Assembly (NCBI GenBank): GCA_019695175.1
Contig: JAIBAM010000001.1
Coordinates: 62,001 to 126,000, forward strand
Length of the DNA: 64,000 bases
DNA from: Bdellovibrionales bacterium
GTDB taxonomy: Bacteria; Bdellovibrionota; Bdellovibrionia; Bdellovibrionales; UBA1609
Reading direction: 5' to 3'
The first letter of the stretch is position 1, and each line of letters starts with the position of its first letter. The position numbers and the translations under genes were made by a program. Positions 46,130-56,244 of the stretch are shown here, piece by piece. The notes beneath the pieces were generated by a model. It made no database searches, was not told the DNA's origin, and was given only the letters and a program-made list of their open reading frames with translations.

Positions 46130-47305
46130 TTATATTCTTAGTCTCTTTTTGGAGTATTCGGAAAGAGCACTGATAATATGATAGAGTGAACTGGATTTTG
46201 TGAAGTTTTTATCGAATTCACCATTTTCTTGTCTAGTATCCCGCCAAGTACCCTTGATGGGAAAATTCAAATAACTCAATAAAGCTTTCATTCCTTCATC
46301 AGCTGCTTGGGTAAATATTTCCTTTTCTAAAAAATCTTTCCCGCTGAGCGCACTCTTTTTCAAGCCTAAAGCGACCGCAGCTTTAATACGTTCACATTGG
46401 GGCCAAAAACGAGAAGTTGTTAATTTTGGCGTAAAATCACTCCAAACTTGATCGATGACATAAATAGAATCACCTGAAAATCCGGTCTGTTCTGCCTGCG
46501 CAAACAGTTTGAAAGCCCATAGTTCTTCCGGTTTTTTTCCTAACATCGTATGGTATTCATTGATAAGCCAGGCCCACTCATATTGATGTCCTGGCTCATA
46601 AACAAAACGGCCACCTTCCGAAGACAAATTCCACTGACCATCAAAATATTCTCCGATACAGCTCGTTTTTGCGTCAAAAAATTGGCTCAAACAAAGATGG
46701 TAAATTTGTTCCGCCAGACTTTGCCAAAGAGGGTGATCATCCAACTTGATCCAAGCGAGGAGGGCTTCAAATAAATGCATATGTGGGTTGGAGTGATAGA
46801 CTAATTTTCCTTCTTTTATCTCGGTAAATCCACCGTAACTTGATTGACGTTCACTCAATAAATATTCCATGAGTGAGATGGCAATAGCCCGACAACGGGA
46901 ATCTCCCAAAAGTTCATAGGCCTGGGCCATACCAAATAACACAAAAGCCTGAGTGTAAAGTTCAATACTAGTATCTTTATCATTATTAGATGCATCTAAG
47001 GAGTAAACAAACGCACCATTTTCAAGACGATAATGTTTCAATAAAAAATCTAGGTTCTGGGTTACCACTTCTTTAGCGAGTCTTCTCTCCAATACATTTA
47101 ATTTAACTCCCTCATTAAGGGAGTAAATTTGCCGACATTGCACCATAGCTCTTCTCGGCATATCGGTTGGATGGGCATTTGCATTCAAACTTTCAACAAA
47201 ACTTCCTGAATGCTCCTCAAAACCAGTTGATAACCACAGCGGAAAAACATCCTCTTTTAGCCAGTTAAGTGACCATTTTATAAGCTCTAATGCTTCTTCA
47301 TCCAT
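46130..47305 (-). CDS. AGE-family mannose-6-phosphate isomerase / 2-epimerase
   Basis: 391 aa (alpha/alpha)6-barrel protein of the N-acylglucosamine 2-epimerase family. Seen: RRAMVQCRQIYSLNEG (51-66), DKDTSIELYTQAFVLFGMAQAYELLG, NPHMHLFEALLAW, RFVYEPGHQYEWAWLI, RFWPQCERIKAA and the KGTWRDTRQENGE segment. Next to manC, so the likely reaction is fructose-6-phosphate to mannose-6-phosphate; epimerisation of another sugar is possible. Divergent from manC, convergent with fnlC. Confidence 0.8.
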   Translation of the reverse strand: MDEEALELIKWSLNWLKEDVFPLWLSTGFEEHSGSFVESLNANAHPTDMPRRAMVQCRQIYSLNEGVKLNVLERRLAKEVVTQNLDFLLKHYRLENGAFVYSLDASNNDKDTSIELYTQAFVLFGMAQAYELLGDSRCRAIAISLMEYLLSERQSSYGGFTEIKEGKLVYHSNPHMHLFEALLAWIKLDDHPLWQSLAEQIYHLCLSQFFDAKTSCIGEYFDGQWNLSSEGGRFVYEPGHQYEWAWLINEYHTMLGKKPEELWAFKLFAQAEQTGFSGDSIYVIDQVWSDFTPKLTTSRFWPQCERIKAAVALGLKKSALSGKDFLEKEIFTQAADEGMKALLSYLNFPIKGTWRDTRQENGEFDKNFTKSSSLYHIISALSEYSKKRLRI

Positions 47306-47507
47306 GTAGCTTCCTTGAAAAAAGATCCCACTTCAAATTTAATTCTTTTAAGTACCCTATCCACCTGGATCGGATTTCAGGTTTGACTCAATTGAGTTTA
47401 CCTAAATTTGAACCCTAATCGACTCATAATCATTATTTTTTGGTAAACTGAAGGTAAGGTTCTAATCGGGATTGAACTCACAGGAAATATATAATAATCA
47501 GCTTATA

Positions 47508-48581
47508 ATGACACCAATAATTTTATCAGGAGGATCTGGAACACGCCTATGGCCTATTTCAAGGTCTGATAATCCCAAGCAGTTTTGCAAATTTTTTGAA
47601 AGGTCCTTATTCGTCGAGACTCTTCTACGTTTTAAAAACTATAGCACTCCGATTGTTGTTACTTCAAAAAATTTATTTGTTCCAACCCTCTCTGAAAGTA
47701 AAGAGTACAATATACCAAAAGAGAATCTCATTTTTGAACCCCAAGCAAGAAATACAGCTGCGGCTATTGCCCTTATTTGTCATTTACTTATTCTGCAAAA
47801 AAAACAAGATTGTGTTGTTGGAGTTTTCCCCGCAGATCATTTCATCACTGACTTACAAACTTTTCACGAAGCTATCAATCTGGGAATTGAACAAGCCAAA
47901 AAAGATGAAGTTGTTACTTTTGGGATAAAACCTGATTTTCCATCCACAGGCTACGGATATATTCAAATTGCTCCGGAAAATCTCCGCCCTGAAAATAAAC
48001 CCTACCTTACGGCAGCTCTCGCATTTCATGAAAAGCCTCAGTTACAACTGGCAGAAAAATTTCTTTCATCTGGCAATTATTTTTGGAATTCAGGAATGTT
48101 TCTCTTTAAAGTTTCGGTTATGGCAAACCACTTTAAGCGACTCATGCCCGAGCTTTGGCAAAACATTTCCTCTTTGGATCAGAACCTCAATGGCTTGGAT
48201 CAATGCTATTCTCATATTAAACCAGAAAGCTTTGATGTGGGAATCGTTGAAAAGTTAAAAAGCTTATATTGTATTCCGGTCTCCATGGGTTGGTCTGATC
48301 TGGGAACTTGGGATGAAATGGACCGATTTAAAATTAAAAATAACCCTTCCGATGGTTCAAAAAAAGATTTAATTTTCAATCAAGAAGCAAAGAATAACTT
48401 TGTTTTTTCAACTGAAAAAAAGGTCTATGGGTTTATTGGAGTGGAAAATCTAATCGTTGTAAATACTCCTGATGCCTTACTTATTTGCAAAAAAGGCGAC
48501 TCCCAGAAAGTAAAAGAAATTGTCGAACAAATGAAAATAGAAGGGTTGGAGATTGCTGACAAGTCCCCGAACAGGCTTTAA
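47508..48581 (+). CDS. manC: Mannose-1-phosphate guanylyltransferase (short ManC)
   Basis: Makes GDP-mannose from GTP and mannose-1-phosphate, 357 aa. I chose ATG 47508 because family members begin within a few residues of PIILSGGSGTRLWPISR; the TTG at 47472 would add 12 residues. Also FEPQARNTAAAIAL, VGVFPADHFI, NYFWNSGMFLF and MGWSDLGTWDEM. The C-terminal cupin isomerase domain of bifunctional ManC is absent, consistent with the separate AGE-type isomerase beside it. No phosphomannomutase (ManB) is in the window. Confidence 0.93.
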   Translation: MTPIILSGGSGTRLWPISRSDNPKQFCKFFERSLFVETLLRFKNYSTPIVVTSKNLFVPTLSESKEYNIPKENLIFEPQARNTAAAIALICHLLILQKKQDCVVGVFPADHFITDLQTFHEAINLGIEQAKKDEVVTFGIKPDFPSTGYGYIQIAPENLRPENKPYLTAALAFHEKPQLQLAEKFLSSGNYFWNSGMFLFKVSVMANHFKRLMPELWQNISSLDQNLNGLDQCYSHIKPESFDVGIVEKLKSLYCIPVSMGWSDLGTWDEMDRFKIKNNPSDGSKKDLIFNQEAKNNFVFSTEKKVYGFIGVENLIVVNTPDALLICKKGDSQKVKEIVEQMKIEGLEIADKSPNRL

Positions 48582-48680
48582 ACGAAAATTTCTTTAAGTG
48601 AAAAATTTAAACAGTGTGATTTAATAGATATACAAAATGATCAAACACAAAATTTTTTTACCAATAAATAAGCTATCACT

Positions 48681-49946
48681 ATGAAAGAAAGTCCATTTGC
48701 CAGATTCTTGGATCGTTATCTTGGGGTTTTAGCGTGTTATATTTTGTCTCTCGTCCACAGCTTTATAAAATTTTTCTCTAAGAAAAAAGAGCCAAAAAAA
48801 ATAGAAAAAATTCTGTTGATTGAAATGTTTGAGATGGGAGCCGCTATCATGCTCATTCCCTCAATAAACTATTTAAAAAGGAAACATCCGCAGGCAGAAA
48901 TATATTGTCTGACTACAAGCAATTGCTCCATTTTATGGGAAAATATTAAAATAATTCCATCAAAAAATGTGATCGTTATTTCTGCCAAAAATCCTTTTTT
49001 ATTTTTAATAAATTTAGTTCAAACTGTTCTAAAACTTTGGAGTAAAAAATTTGACCTCATTATCGACTATGAACTATTCATGAGAGTTCCAGCTCTGATT
49101 TGTGGAAGCCTCCGTTCCCACAGTCGTTCCGGATTCTATAAATATAATTTAGAGGGGTTGTATCGCGGAAGTTTTTACACTAGTTATTGTTCATTTAATC
49201 AAAATACCCATATTGCAAAAAACTTTTTAGCTCTGACCAAAAGTTCTCTTGAAAAAGAGAGCCAACATCCAAATTTAAAACAACCTATTTCCATTGAAGA
49301 AATATCCATTGAACCGTGGTCCGAATTTGATTTTACCTCATGTAAAAAGGAATGGATCCAAAAGTACATTCCTAACTTCACGAATCTTTCCCAATATATT
49401 GCTATTTGCCCCTCTGTTGGCCCCAATTTAGCAGTTAGAAATTACCCTCCCTCCTACTTTTCTAAATTGGTCCAAATTTTATTAGAGAACCAAAATCAAT
49501 TTGTCATTTTCTTTGGAACAAAAGGGGATGCCGCCATTGCCCAAGAAATAATCTCTAAAGTGGAAAATGGGAAAAATCGCTGTATTGATTTGTGTGGCAA
49601 AACTTCTTTCCCAGAACTCCTCAGGGGGATCTGTGGATCTGAAATTCTTATTACAAACGATAACGGACCCGCTCACTTTGCGACATTAACAGGAACAAAA
49701 GTTTTAGCTCTTTTCAGTACAGACAGTCCTTTTGTCTATGGACCCCTTGGAAAATGCCTTATTTTATACTCCTTTTTCCACTGTAGCCCTTGCATTTCTG
49801 CCTTTAACCACAAAACCACTCCTTGTACTGATAATAAATGTTTACAAATTATGGATCCAAAAAAAGTTGCTGAATCGGCTCAATTACTTCTCAATGACCA
49901 AGCCAACTTTCGAACGATTAATAATACCATTCCCTACCTTATGTAG
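48681..49946 (+). CDS. GT9 heptosyltransferase-family protein
   Basis: 421 aa GT-B enzyme. N-terminal hydrophobic segment (about 12-33), then EKILLIEMFEMGAAIMLIPSINYL, YIAICPSVGPNLAVRNYPPSYFSKLV, and the ADP-heptose-type donor site TNDNGPAHFATLTGTKVLALFSTDSP (about 333-358, with the GPAH motif). The C-terminus has Cys-rich CSPCISAFNHKTTPCTDNKCL, seen in several GT9 proteins. The donor is likely ADP-heptose or a related sugar. The kinase for ADP-heptose synthesis is at 55169-56221. Confidence 0.85.
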   Translation: MKESPFARFLDRYLGVLACYILSLVHSFIKFFSKKKEPKKIEKILLIEMFEMGAAIMLIPSINYLKRKHPQAEIYCLTTSNCSILWENIKIIPSKNVIVISAKNPFLFLINLVQTVLKLWSKKFDLIIDYELFMRVPALICGSLRSHSRSGFYKYNLEGLYRGSFYTSYCSFNQNTHIAKNFLALTKSSLEKESQHPNLKQPISIEEISIEPWSEFDFTSCKKEWIQKYIPNFTNLSQYIAICPSVGPNLAVRNYPPSYFSKLVQILLENQNQFVIFFGTKGDAAIAQEIISKVENGKNRCIDLCGKTSFPELLRGICGSEILITNDNGPAHFATLTGTKVLALFSTDSPFVYGPLGKCLILYSFFHCSPCISAFNHKTTPCTDNKCLQIMDPKKVAESAQLLLNDQANFRTINNTIPYLM

Positions 49947-49967
49947 GTTCTTCAAAAAGGAATTTTT

Positions 49968-51077
49968 ATGTCACAACAAATCCCGTTCCTTGATTTAAAA
50001 ACTCAATACAGAGCGCTTCAAACCGCCATCAATCAACGGATCCAAAATGTGCTCGAGCATGGTCAATTTATTTTAGGGCCTGAAGTTGAAGAGTGTGAGC
50101 AGAAATTGGCCGAATTTGTGAAAGCAAAGTACGCCATAACCTGCGCCAGTGGAAGTGATGCGCTCATGATGGCACTTATGGCTCTGGATCTTCAACAAGG
50201 GGACGAAATTATAACCACTCCATTTAGTTTTATTGCTACAGCTGAAATCCCTGTTCTCCTAGGCATCACACCCGTGTTTGTTGATATTGAACCCGGAACA
50301 TTCAATATCGATCCCAATAAAATTGAAAAAGCCATAACCCCTAAAACAAAAGCCATAATCCCAGTTTCTCTCTACGGTCAGCCCGCTGAAATGGATGAAA
50401 TCAACAATTTAGCAAATAAATATAACTTGTTTGTTATAGAAGACGCTGCCCAAAGTTTTGGGGCTTCTTATAAGGAAAGAATGAGTTGCAACCTCAGCCA
50501 CATCGGTTGCACAAGTTTTTTTCCTGCCAAACCCTTAGGATGTTATGGAGATGGCGGTGCCATTTTCACCAATGACGCTAAAACAGCCCTAAAACTCAAA
50601 GAAATCCGTGTCCATGGCCAAGAAAGCAGATATTTTCACACTCGACTTGGGATTAACGGTCGATTGGACACACTACAATGTGCCATTTTAATTCCTAAGT
50701 TAGAACGATTCCCATGGGAATTGGAACAAAGGGAACGAATCGCTCAAAAATACAACAAAAGTTTTTTGCACCTGGAGTCTCGATTACAACTTCCTAAAGT
50801 CATTCATGATCGAACCAGTGCCTGGGCTCAATACACAATCTTCGTTGAGGAAAGGGAATCTTTAATCCAACATCTCAGTCGTCGATCTATTCCCCATTCT
50901 GTTCACTATCCACTTCCCATCCACCAACAACCGGCGTATAAGCGTTGGAACAATGGGCCTTTTCCGATCAGCGAACGTGCCTCGAAGCACGTGGTAAGTC
51001 TCCCCATGTATCCTGATCTCAATGAAGAAAATCAAGACCGGGTCGTAGAGGCAGTATTAGAGTTTTTTGAAAATTAA
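49968..51077 (+). CDS. DegT/DnrJ/EryC1/StrS-type sugar aminotransferase
   Basis: PLP-dependent aminotransferase of keto-sugars, 369 aa. Seen: PFLDLKTQYRAL (6-17), HGQFILGPEVEECEQKLAEF, ASGSDALMMAL, VIEDAAQSFGASY, and the PLP-lysine segment FFPAKPLGCYGDGGA (about 182-196). It resembles WbpE/WlbC, which act on 3-keto sugars, but the matching oxidase is not in the window. Starts 22 bases after the GT9 gene, with GGAATTTTT-ATG spacing. Confidence 0.9.
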   Translation: MSQQIPFLDLKTQYRALQTAINQRIQNVLEHGQFILGPEVEECEQKLAEFVKAKYAITCASGSDALMMALMALDLQQGDEIITTPFSFIATAEIPVLLGITPVFVDIEPGTFNIDPNKIEKAITPKTKAIIPVSLYGQPAEMDEINNLANKYNLFVIEDAAQSFGASYKERMSCNLSHIGCTSFFPAKPLGCYGDGGAIFTNDAKTALKLKEIRVHGQESRYFHTRLGINGRLDTLQCAILIPKLERFPWELEQRERIAQKYNKSFLHLESRLQLPKVIHDRTSAWAQYTIFVEERESLIQHLSRRSIPHSVHYPLPIHQQPAYKRWNNGPFPISERASKHVVSLPMYPDLNEENQDRVVEAVLEFFEN

Positions 51078-51190
51078 AATTATTTATAAACTGAGGACGT
51101 GTTAAAAATCCTGCACCAGTTATAAAGTAACTCTTTCAGGACTCCAAACGCTCCTCTGAATCAATAACAGTCCCTTTCAAAGGAGTTTTT

Positions 51191-51661
51191 ATGAAAATAG
51201 ATATTGGCATCTCTGAAAGTGATCGGAAAGAAATTGCCCAAGGTCTGTCAAAATTATTAGCTGACAGCTACACTCTCTATCTCAAAACTCATAATTTTCA
51301 TTGGAATGTGACTGGCCCTATGTTTCAAACTCTCCATTTAATGTTTGAAACACAGTATAATGAACTGGCTCTTGCTGTGGACTTAATTGCAGAAAGAATT
51401 CGCGCTTTGGGCTTTCCCGCGCCTGGATCCTACCATGAGTTTTCCAAGCTCACTTCAATTAAAGAAGCCCAAGGCTACTCTTCCGCAAAAGATATGATCA
51501 CCCAACTCATAGAGGGACAAGAAACTGTGGTTAGGACAGCCCGAAGCATTTTACCTAATGCAGAAAAAGTGAATGATGAACCCACTGTGGATCTGCTCAC
51601 CCAAAGGATGCAAGTCCATGAAAAAACGGCTTGGATGCTGAGAAGCTTATTACAGGACTAG
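51191..51661 (+). CDS. dps: Dps-family ferritin-like DNA protection protein
   Basis: 156 aa, mini-ferritin that stores iron and protects DNA from peroxide. Ferroxidase-type sequence [20 protein letters not shown] (about 33-52), then [22 protein letters not shown] with the D/E metal ligands and [11 protein letters not shown]. Length matches the Dps family. Followed by convergent elbB; AAAGGAG lies ahead of ATG 51191. It stands alone, not part of the polysaccharide locus. Confidence 0.95.
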   Translation: MKIDIGISESDRKEIAQGLSKLLADSYTLYLKTHNFHWNVTGPMFQTLHLMFETQYNELALAVDLIAERIRALGFPAPGSYHEFSKLTSIKEAQGYSSAKDMITQLIEGQETVVRTARSILPNAEKVNDEPTVDLLTQRMQVHEKTAWMLRSLLQD

Positions 51662-51677
51662 TTTATAGAGTGGCACT

Positions 51678-52328
51678 TTATGCCATTTCCACAAATTCTT
51701 TAACCGCCCCCCTGATCCCAGTATAGACTTCGAATGGGGACGCATGGTCGTACATATATGCGGGGGTGGTGATAATCTTATGTTCACGATCGGAAACATA
51801 GTCTTTCACCGAACAGTTCTCATGAAACGCACCTGTTTTGCGAATTTCTTCTGCAACTCCCGCATCTTTTCCAATGGTCACAGTTATTTTATTTTGTCCC
51901 AAAACAAGTGCAAGCAAAGCAGGAGCGATACAAATAGCCGCCATAGGTTTTTTTTGTTGGTAGAATTCAAGAACTATCTTTTCAATGGAAGGCAAAACAG
52001 AACCTTGAGCCCCTTTGCTTGCAAAGTCGCATAAATTTTTTGCAACACCATAACCTCCTGGGAACAATAAACCATCAAAATCTGAAGATTTAAGTTGAAC
52101 TACGTCATGAATTTTTCCCCGTGCAATGCGTGCTGACTCTTGCAAGACATTTCGCTTTTCAGCTTCTTGATTGGTTAAAAAATTTATGGATTCTCTTTGA
52201 ATATCCGGAGCAAAAAATGAATACTGAACCCCTAGTTCACTCAGAGTAATTAATGCACTTACAGCTTCCGTAATTTCAGAACCATCTTTGTTCCCACAAC
52301 CGGACAAAACCACCGCAATTTTTTTCAT
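51678..52328 (-). CDS. elbB: ElbB-like DJ-1/PfpI family protein
   Basis: 216 aa class I glutamine-amidotransferase-like/DJ-1 fold. Family marks: VVLSGCGNKDGSEITEA (6-22), FFAPDIQRESINFL, DGLLFPGGYGVAKNLCDFA, and the nucleophile-elbow MAAICIAPALLA (with the catalytic Cys). ElbB (glyoxalase-like) has a poorly defined physiological role. It is the last gene of the minus run gdhA-pyrD-mutT-elbB, separated by 11 bases from mutT. Confidence 0.93.
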   Translation of the reverse strand: MKKIAVVLSGCGNKDGSEITEAVSALITLSELGVQYSFFAPDIQRESINFLTNQEAEKRNVLQESARIARGKIHDVVQLKSSDFDGLLFPGGYGVAKNLCDFASKGAQGSVLPSIEKIVLEFYQQKKPMAAICIAPALLALVLGQNKITVTIGKDAGVAEEIRKTGAFHENCSVKDYVSDREHKIITTPAYMYDHASPFEVYTGIRGAVKEFVEMA

Positions 52329-52339
52329 TTATTTCTCCT

Positions 52340-52759
52340 TTAGAGGGTTTGAACCAACCTTTCGAGAACTTTATAATTAGCTTCTGGTAAAGAACACATT
52401 TTTATCTCTTCAGGTGAAAACCATTTAAGCTCAGTATGATGAACAGGATGAATTTGGCCCCTCCATACTTCAACTTTATAAAATATTAATAAAATTCCGG
52501 TATTTCCATATTGATGGGAAGAACTCAAAATAATGGGACCAATTTCTGCTACAATCCCTAGTTCTTCCTGTAATTCACGTTGCAAAGCTATTTCTGGGGT
52601 TTCACCCAATTCAATTTTTCCACCTGGGAATTCCCACAACCCCGGCAAATTCTGTCCTTCGGGGCGGCGGCCCAAAAGGATTTTTCCTTTTAAGGTCATA
52701 AATGCAGCCACCACTGGAATCCAAAGCGGGCGACTAATTTTTCTGGATTTTGGACTCAT
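52340..52759 (-). CDS. mutT: NUDIX hydrolase (MutT-like)
   Basis: 139 aa. The complete Nudix box lies in GGKIELGETPEIALQRELQEELG (about 45-67, i.e. GGKIELGETP ... RELQEELG). Starts with VVAAFMTLKGKILLGRRPEGQ, typical of 8-oxo-dGTP diphosphatases that remove oxidised precursors. Overlaps the end of pyrD by four bases, so the genes are translationally coupled. Confidence 0.9.
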   Translation of the reverse strand: MSPKSRKISRPLWIPVVAAFMTLKGKILLGRRPEGQNLPGLWEFPGGKIELGETPEIALQRELQEELGIVAEIGPIILSSSHQYGNTGILLIFYKVEVWRGQIHPVHHTELKWFSPEEIKMCSLPEANYKVLERLVQTL

Positions 52760-53751
52760 ATAAGTACTTTCAAATGGGCGTAATCATTTACTTTACGAAA
52801 AAAGAAAGGACCATTAAATACAAGCGATGAATAGACTTGTACCAAATCTGCACCTAAATCTATACGATCAAAAACGTCCTCTTCACTTAAGACACCCCCA
52901 ACAGCTACAATCAATTTACCCGAGCGCCTGTCACCTAAAATGTCCATTGTACTCTTTAAGAATCCACGGGAAACTTCAGAAATGGGCCGACCTGACACCC
53001 CACCCTCTTCTGGAAAAGACAAATTTTTTCTTGAGTTTGAGGATGACGAGGTGTTCGTCAGTATCCAACCCTCAATGCCTTGCAGCAAAGAAACATTAAG
53101 AACTACTTCCAATTCCTGAATTGTCATATCTGGGCTTAATTTTAAGAGAAGCGGAGTGGCAAAGCCTTGAGGAAGTTTTTCTTTTATAAATTTTAAAAAA
53201 TTTTCCAGATACTTTTCGTCAAGTAAATTTCTTAAACCTTTGGTATTGGGCGAACTAATATTGATTACAAAAGCGTCGACCAGTCCATGCAATTTATTTA
53301 TACAACGGGTGTAATCCTCATGGGCCAGTTCAAGTGGAGTGGCCTGATTTTTCCCTATATTTGCAAAAATAGGGGTGAAATGGGGTTTATAAATATTGGC
53401 GAGCTTTTCAGCTACGTAGTCGACTCCTAAAGACGGGAATCCCAATCGATTCCAAAGAGCTTGGGCTGGAATATCTCGGTCCACTCTTTTTCCCATATTG
53501 CCCGCCTGAGCCAATGGAGTCACAGTGCCAATTTCCACAAAACCTGCCCCCAGTGACCACCAGCCTCCAATTTGAGTCGCGTTTTTATCTACGCCGCCAG
53601 CAATTCCCAACCTATTAGTAAAGTCTAACCCTCGCCAAGAAAAAGGCATCCAAGTCAAAGTTTGATAGTCCCACATCCGACCATACAAGTTTATAGCTAG
53701 TGGGCTTAGCTTATGAGACCAGGATGTTGGCATCCAAAGCCAAGGTCTCAT
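52756..53751 (-). CDS. pyrD: Dihydroorotate dehydrogenase, class 2
   Basis: Quinone-linked, membrane-associated oxidation of dihydroorotate to orotate, about 331 aa. MRPWLWMPTSWSHKL matches the N-terminal helical extension of class 2 enzymes. FMN and substrate sites show in RLGIAGGVDKNA, VEIGTVTPLAQAGN, NRLGFPSLG, NISSPNTKGLRNL and IVAVGGVLS. The start is ATG 53751; an in-frame TTG at 53763 overlaps gdhA, and the choice is not certain. Overlaps mutT at its 3' end. Confidence 0.92.
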   Translation of the reverse strand: MRPWLWMPTSWSHKLSPLAINLYGRMWDYQTLTWMPFSWRGLDFTNRLGIAGGVDKNATQIGGWWSLGAGFVEIGTVTPLAQAGNMGKRVDRDIPAQALWNRLGFPSLGVDYVAEKLANIYKPHFTPIFANIGKNQATPLELAHEDYTRCINKLHGLVDAFVINISSPNTKGLRNLLDEKYLENFLKFIKEKLPQGFATPLLLKLSPDMTIQELEVVLNVSLLQGIEGWILTNTSSSSNSRKNLSFPEEGGVSGRPISEVSRGFLKSTMDILGDRRSGKLIVAVGGVLSEEDVFDRIDLGADLVQVYSSLVFNGPFFFRKVNDYAHLKVLI

Positions 53752-53756
53752 CTTTT

Positions 53757-55016
53757 TTACCAAGCCTGACCACGCAGAAGCATTGCCTTTTCAAGTCTCA
53801 TCAATGAAGTAGCCATTGCAGCTAAGCGCAAGTTGACCTTTTCTTTTTGTGAAAAAGCCCAAACTTTATCGAAAGAGCCAAACATAACTTCACGTAATTT
53901 GTTGCGAACTTCTTCTTCATTCCAAAATAACCAAACCAAGTCCTGAACCCATTCAAAATAACTAACAACGACACCGCCTCCGTTGGCGAGAATGTCAGGA
54001 ATGACCATGACACCTTTTTCAGAGAGATAGGTATTGGCTTCATGGGTTGTAGGGCCATTGGCTCCTTCAACGATGATTTTTGCTTTAATGGAAGCACAAT
54101 TTTTTTCCGTAATTACTCCATCCAAAGCACAAGGAGCCAAAACATCCACATCAAGCTCCAACACATCCTCGTTACTGATGGCCACGGCGTCAGGAAATCC
54201 TTTGACCACTTTATTTTCACGTACATATCTTACTAAATCAGGAATATTTATTCCTCTCTCATTAAGAAGTCCCCCAGAAACATCACTCACAGCGACCACT
54301 CTACCCCCCAAAGCATAAGCTTCAATAGCGGCATGCATTCCCACCTTTCCAAAGCCCTGGACCGCCATAGTAGCCCCGGAAATTTTCTTCTTTTGGGTTT
54401 CTAAAGCTCTTTGAGCTACGTAAACGACCCCAAGACCTGTTGCAGATTCCCTACCCGCAGATCCCCCAATTTCTACGGGTTTTCCAGTCACCACACCTGT
54501 TTGGGAATAACCGGACTCAAGCGAGTAAGTATCCAACATCCACGCCATAACTTGAGAATCCGTACCCACATCAGGGGCAGGGATGTCCTTATCTGGACCA
54601 ATGAAAGGGCTCAGTTCAGAGGTAAAACGACGAGTTAAGGACTCTAACTCATTTTTTGAGAGTTGGCCCGGGTCCACCGGCACACCACCCTTGGCCCCTC
54701 CCAAAGGAAGATTCAGTAAAGAACATTTAAATGTCATAAGCGCTGCCAATGCAGCAACCTCTGACAAGTCCACACTTGGATGATAACGTAAACCACCCTT
54801 GTAAGGCCCTAAAGTTTGATTATGTTGCACTCGATGCCCAGTAAAAACATGGACTTTCCCGTCATCCATTTTTACAGGTATGGAAACCGTGAGGGCTCGA
54901 CGTGGACGTTTTAATCTTTCCAAGACATTTCGGTTTAGATTAATAACTTTTCCAGCATCAATTAAATTTGTAATAGTGTTCTGATAAAGTGGTCCACTTG
55001 TAATACTGTCCATCAT
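53757..55016 (-). CDS. gdhA: Glu/Leu/Phe/Val dehydrogenase, probably glutamate dehydrogenase
   Basis: Oxidative deamination of glutamate, hexameric class, 419 aa. LGPYKGGLRYHPSVDLSEVAALA (about 69-91), KCSLLNLPLGGAKGGVPVDP (with the catalytic Lys), PAPDVGTDSQVMAWMLD, VTGKPVEIGGSAGRESATG, and a Rossmann-fold AVQGFGKVGMHAA. Coenzyme preference is not decidable by eye. Head of the minus-strand run gdhA-pyrD-mutT-elbB; ATG 55016 or 55013. Confidence 0.95.
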   Translation of the reverse strand: MMDSITSGPLYQNTITNLIDAGKVINLNRNVLERLKRPRRALTVSIPVKMDDGKVHVFTGHRVQHNQTLGPYKGGLRYHPSVDLSEVAALAALMTFKCSLLNLPLGGAKGGVPVDPGQLSKNELESLTRRFTSELSPFIGPDKDIPAPDVGTDSQVMAWMLDTYSLESGYSQTGVVTGKPVEIGGSAGRESATGLGVVYVAQRALETQKKKISGATMAVQGFGKVGMHAAIEAYALGGRVVAVSDVSGGLLNERGINIPDLVRYVRENKVVKGFPDAVAISNEDVLELDVDVLAPCALDGVITEKNCASIKAKIIVEGANGPTTHEANTYLSEKGVMVIPDILANGGGVVVSYFEWVQDLVWLFWNEEEVRNKLREVMFGSFDKVWAFSQKEKVNLRLAAMATSLMRLEKAMLLRGQAW

Positions 55017-55168
55017 ACGGTTTTTATTCTCCTCAGTCTGATTGACCTATCCCCTAGCGGATTTCATCGCATGGTTCTTGGAGACGGTCAAAGTGAACTT
55101 TTAAATGCAGGATTAAATATGTGATTTTTAGTGAGATTTTGAGACGTTTATGTTAGCAAACCATCCTT

Positions 55169-56221
55169 ATGAAAAATGAATTGCGACTTGATCAAAACAA
55201 ACTGGCTGATTTGCGAACGTCTATTAGAAATAAAATTGGACAACTAGTCCATCGTAAGATTGTCGTCATTGGCGATATTGGATTAGATGAGTACGTTGTA
55301 GGTGAAGTTCGTCGAATGAGTCCAGAGGCACCCGTACCTGTTGTGGATGTGAAAAAGCAGGATGCGAGATTGGGTTTAGCAGCCAATGTGGCTCAAAACG
55401 TCACGAGCCTCGGAGGAACCCCCTGGCTTGTTTCTGTCATTGGCAATGATGAAGCTGGAATGCAACTTAAATCCCGATTGCAGGCCTCTGGGGTGGATCC
55501 AAAATATCTTGTTGTGGATCCGCAACGGCATACCACCCGCAAAATGAGAGTCATGGCAGATCATCACCACATTGTTCGCGTGGATTATGAAGTGCGCAAC
55601 CCCTTAGGGCCCGTAGTGGAAAATCAAGTTTTAGAGCAACTGGAAACCTTAATCCCAAAATCTGATGGAGTAATCATTGAAGACTACGCCAAAGGTCTTC
55701 TCAGTGAAAAAACCATCCAAGAAATTATTAAAATTGCTAAGAGCCACGACAAAAAGGTCACTGTGGACCCCAATCCCAACACTCCAGCCCACTTTTATCG
55801 CGGGGTGGATCTAATGACACCCAACAGAGATGAAACCCTTGCCTTGAGCCAAATACCTGCCTCCAGTTGGACTTCTGAGGAGGCTTTACTTCTGCAGGCT
55901 GCATCAAAGCTCAAGAATCAGTTGGGGTCTCCTTTTCTTGTCGTAACTCGCGGGAAAGAAGGAATGACATTATTTGAACCTGATGAAATCACTCACTTAC
56001 CAACCTATGCTCGACATGTTTTTGATGTGACTGGAGCCGGGGATACCGTGATTGCAGCGCTTGCCCTGGCCTGGAGCGCGGGGTGGAGCCTTTCCGAATC
56101 TTGCATTTTAGCCAACTATGCCGCCGGTGTTGTCGTGGGAAAAGTTGGATCTGTTCCCTGTCATGTAAACGAATTGCTCCATTATATGGAACATTTTTCA
56201 GATAAAAACCCCAGTTCATAA
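55169..56221 (+). CDS. hldE: D-glycero-beta-D-manno-heptose-7-phosphate kinase (RfaE domain I)
   Basis: PfkB-type kinase in ADP-heptose synthesis, 350 aa. VIGDIGLDEYVVGEVRRMSPEAPVPV (34-59), RLGLAANVAQNVTSLGG, TTRKMRVMADHHHIVRVD, and the catalytic DVTGAGDTVIAALALAWSAG (about 287-306). Only the kinase half of bifunctional HldE is present; the adenylyltransferase domain is absent, so it is HldA-like. Product would feed the GT9 enzyme and LPS core. Confidence 0.93.
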   Translation: MKNELRLDQNKLADLRTSIRNKIGQLVHRKIVVIGDIGLDEYVVGEVRRMSPEAPVPVVDVKKQDARLGLAANVAQNVTSLGGTPWLVSVIGNDEAGMQLKSRLQASGVDPKYLVVDPQRHTTRKMRVMADHHHIVRVDYEVRNPLGPVVENQVLEQLETLIPKSDGVIIEDYAKGLLSEKTIQEIIKIAKSHDKKVTVDPNPNTPAHFYRGVDLMTPNRDETLALSQIPASSWTSEEALLLQAASKLKNQLGSPFLVVTRGKEGMTLFEPDEITHLPTYARHVFDVTGAGDTVIAALALAWSAGWSLSESCILANYAAGVVVGKVGSVPCHVNELLHYMEHFSDKNPSS

Positions 56222-56244
56222 ATTTGAGTGGGTAATGGAGTTAT